Shown here in pieces: positions 8,451 through 10,510 of a stretch of 10,510 bases of DNA. The stretch is from Flammula alnicola (taxonomy: Eukaryota; Basidiomycota; Agaricomycetes; Agaricales; Strophariaceae), in assembly GCA_015499995.1 (NCBI GenBank), contig JADNRV010000856.1:1-10510 (forward strand), written 5' to 3'. A program made the position numbers and the translations under genes. The notes beneath the pieces are model-generated. The model was not told the origin of the DNA and ran no database searches. It worked only from the letters and a program-made list of their open reading frames with translations. The first letter of the stretch is position 1, and each line of letters starts with the position of its first letter.

Positions 8451-9100
8451 ATGTCTCTTGCGGAAGCCTCGGAGGCAAGAAAGGCGCGTCTAGTGGCCCT
8501 GAGAAAGAGAAAGGCAGGAGAAGCCATCGATGACAATGGGTGCGTGTCTTGCAAGTTCGTTAGCACTGTACCGAGCACTTACTATACATCCAGAGTTGCT
8601 GAACCTCTCATCAAGAGCCGAAACTTTGACCCCGAGTCTCGAACGCTGAAGAAACTCACGCAAGATGACGTTGTGATGCAAGACACCGTCGAAAACCGAG
8701 TAAAAGGTCTTGCAGAGGAGATAATTGCTGACGATGAGAAACGCAGAGCGCAAGAACTGGTAGGTTTGCATAAAGTTCGCACTTCCTTCCCTTCTGAATA
8801 CTTACGGGATGCAAACAAGGATGTATTCAACATTGCTCCCAAGCGACCAAACTGGGACCTGAAGCGTGAGATGGCAAAAAAAACTAGGCAAGTTGGACAG
8901 GCGGACACAAGAAGCAATCCACACCCTCATTCGTTAGTACGCTATCTATGCTTCTTTGTCACTATTTTACTAACAACCCCTCCCACCCAGGACAACGGCT
9001 TGCTGCTCAGCAAGGCGAATCAGATGATCTGGTTGGCGCCATGAAAGCCCAGGAGCAGCAAAATGCCTCGGAGTCATTATCGGACGAAGATGAGGATTAA
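8451..9100 (+). CDS. cwf18: Cwf18/CCDC12-like spliceosome (Prp19/NTC-associated) protein, one homopolymer frame break
   Basis: A nuclear component of the active spliceosome in the Cwf18/CCDC12 family, associated with the Prp19/Cdc5 complex. Exons: 8451-8539, 8594-8759, 8820-8932, 8991-9100, with introns of 54, 60 and 58 nt. The third intron contains TACTAAC, a consensus-like branch point. The N-terminus (ASEARKARLVALRKRK) is basic and helical. The middle has EPLIKSRNFDPESRTLKKL, and exon 3 holds the hallmark IAPKRPNWDLKREMAKK. After that the frame is lost: an A8 run (8876-8883) must be read as A7 to give LGKLDRRTQEAIHTLIRQRL, the conserved continuation. The protein then ends in an acidic tail, LSDEDED. 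The corrected length is 158 residues, similar to human CCDC12 (about 166). Left uncorrected, it runs out of frame in exon 3 and on into the following intron. Confidence 0.9.
8876..8883 (+). other. A8 homopolymer causing a +1 frame break in Cwf18
   Basis: Eight A residues follow ATGGC. Seven would keep WDLKREMAKK in frame with LGKLDRRTQ. The splice phase of the next exon (C then GA making Arg) also fits only if one base is removed. Confidence 0.8.
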
Positions 9101-9978
9101 TGTTACAGTGTTGAAGTATTAGTGCGCTCACATTGTATTTTGTACCTATCCATGTATATCTAACTGAGACTAACTCTGATTGCACCACATAGTTAAAGTT
9201 TTGTGAAAAGCCGCTCCATCCTCCCATGGGACTTACGTGCGTTTACGTACTTTCATTTCCGGGTTGGCAAGCCCTGGCATCGCGGAACATCCTGTAATCC
9301 TTAGGAGAACGGCATAGTGCTTGGAATATCTGCCTATCGCGCTCCCAGGTAGTGGACAACTACAATATCCGTGATAGGAATCCGATGCCAGGGAATGTTT
9401 TGCTTGATTTGCTTATTCTCGTTGCCCGGAGTGGCGTCTACGGAGTTCTTGTCATGGGTGTATCCGAATATGATCATATGAGTTAAATTCCATCTGACTC
9501 GACCATCATCCATAAGCAAGGATCTCCTTAAGCGCACGGTATGTGAAAAACGTTCAAAATAAATTCTTCGCCCTCAAAAATCTGAACCTCAGATTACTAC
9601 GAGTATAGTCGTTATTCTGAATCCACGCTGTCTTTTCTGCGGGCATGGCAAAATTGGGAAAGTGGCTTCGCGGCCTCGAGAATCGCCTTCTGTCGAGTTC
9701 CTAAGTCGTTCTCGTTGACATGAGACTGTTTCATCGTATTGCGATTCCGTATCTACATCGAGGGCCGGTGATCATCATAGAAATGTATTTATATGCTTAC
9801 AGAAAAATAGCCATTGAACGTGCAAATGTGAGATACATTGAGAAATGCCTATGAACCCACGTTGTAACCATTGATGCGGATCGAAATCTTAAAAATGCCC
9901 AAGTATTCTGAATCTAAATTGCACAACAAGAAAATTAAGACTCCTGCCTATAGAATTACACAACTACAATGATGGCGG
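9101..9978. other. Long convergent intergenic gap, no confident gene
   Basis: 878 bp between the Cwf18 stop and the stop of the right-hand gene. Both 3' UTRs must fall here. The part from about 9780 to 9970 is A/T-rich and UTR-like. Two short minus-strand frames look mildly coding: 9734-9612 (40 residues from an ATG) and 9537-9334 (about 67 residues from a GTG, first ATG at 9513). Neither matches a family I know, and no splice model joins them convincingly. I see no tRNA, transposon ends or tandem repeats. Confidence 0.5.
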
Positions 9979-10459
9979 TCATCGTACATGCCGAGAATTC
10001 AGCATTTGGATGAGGCGTTGATCTTCCGGAAGGCGGGTTCCGTGTGGTCGAGGCGGCGTGGTGCCTAGTGGATGCGAAGTTAGGTCAGAGTGTATGGTCG
10101 AGAGTGACGGCAGAGAATTGTGTAAGTGGGCTTCCCCCGGTCTGCTGCCGCTCGGGTCAAGCTCGTCGTCGAGACTTCTCGAGCGCGACTTGCCAGTGCG
10201 ATAAATTCCAGATGGCACAATTATTTTTTGCAGCATGGGGTCATGCTCGATCATGGGGAGATGCGGCAAGTCAGCGTAGGTAAAATAAGCAGTGATATGC
10301 CATTTCTGTGGTCTCGCATGAGGATTGGGCATCACCCAGGCGGAATAAGCTTGCTTCACGAGCCCTGGATGGTGATTGATGGTACGGTCCTGATGCGAGA
10401 GTGCCGATGATGAGGGACCAGGGCGAGCAACACCGTCAACGAAACGGAAGGCAGGCGCT
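9979..10459 (-). CDS. Last exon of an unidentified fungal protein (5' part beyond right edge)
   Basis: An open frame of 160 codons plus one base, ending in TGA at 9981-9979. It starts at an intron acceptor (TTATCTTCAG, ending 10460), so this is an internal-to-terminal exon. The N-terminal half looks structured: APAFRFVDGVARPGP, then HPGLVKQAYSAWVMPNPHA, RPQKWHITAYFTYADL and IIVPSGIYRTGKSRSRS. After about residue 95 it becomes Ser/Pro/His-rich and probably disordered, and it closes with LPEDQRLIQMLNSRHVR. I do not recognise the family with certainty. The overall look reminds me of the Clp1 (clampless) type of mushroom protein, but no diagnostic motif backs that, so treat it as a guess to test. 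There is no signal peptide or membrane segment in the visible part. Confidence 0.6.
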
Positions 10460-10510
10460 CTGAAGATAAATTTAGAACAAGGATGTAAATATAATAACCA
10501 CTACTCATAC
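10460..10510 (-). other. 51-nt intron of the right-hand gene, ending exactly at the window edge
   Basis: The reverse complement of the last 51 bases begins GTATGA and ends TTCAG, with TTCTAAAT as a possible branch point. The size and ends match all other introns here. It splits a codon after the second base. The preceding exon begins just outside the window. Confidence 0.75.

Noticed and set aside
8490..8917. Two minus-strand open frames over Cwf18
   Set aside because: Antisense shadows of exons 1-3, whose plus-strand translation matches the Cwf18/CCDC12 family.
10044..10410. Plus-strand open frames near the right edge
   Set aside because: The opposite strand gives a longer frame with a good splice acceptor and 51-nt intron; the plus frames are Arg/Cys/Ala-rich antisense readings.
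1..10510. Secondary-metabolite cluster, defence system, transposon, CRISPR array or RNA gene
   Set aside because: No terminal repeats, transposase, regular repeat array, tRNA cloverleaf or cluster-type enzyme was found; the recognised genes are single-copy housekeeping types with ordinary fungal introns.

Overview
The window is nuclear DNA from a filamentous basidiomycete, most likely a mushroom-forming Agaricomycete. This rests on the intron pattern and the gene set. The six genes contain 41 inferred introns, all 48 to 69 nt long, with GT...AG ends, and several exons are only 10 to 40 nt. The proteins include a fungal fused alpha-beta tryptophan synthase, an eIF2B subunit, mitochondrial GUF1 and a spliceosomal Cwf18 protein. 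There is no plasmid, phage, transposon, CRISPR array or biosynthetic cluster. Most of the genes are housekeeping, and I found no new multi-gene system.

Layout from left to right: (1) 1-454, minus strand: the first 131 residues of a cytosolic type I L-asparaginase, cut by the left edge. (2) 455-707: a divergent promoter. (3) 708-3414, plus: complete tryptophan synthase, 12 exons, 706 residues. (4) 3654-5104, plus: complete eIF2B beta subunit, 7 exons, 370 residues. (5) 5241-8230, minus: GUF1/LepA ribosome-associated GTPase, about 20 exons, convergent with eIF2B beta. Its 5' part carries frame breaks. (6) 8231-8450: a second divergent promoter. (7) 8451-9100, plus: Cwf18/CCDC12, 4 exons, 158 residues after allowing for one extra A in an A8 run. 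(8) 9101-9978: a long gap without a confident gene. (9) 9979 to the right edge, minus: the last exon of an unidentified protein. The intron before it ends exactly at the window edge.

The genes do not form one pathway. One possible link is that tryptophan synthase is a classical target of general amino acid control (Gcn4/Cpc1), while eIF2B is the factor through which that control is sensed during translation. The promoters of these two adjacent genes share an identical 10-mer containing the Gcn4/Cpc1 core TGACTC.

The most useful caution concerns sequence quality. Single-base frame breaks occur at or next to homopolymers in both GUF1 (including the P-loop) and Cwf18, while the other genes read cleanly. 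This looks more like consensus error than gene death, but reads or cDNA are needed to decide.
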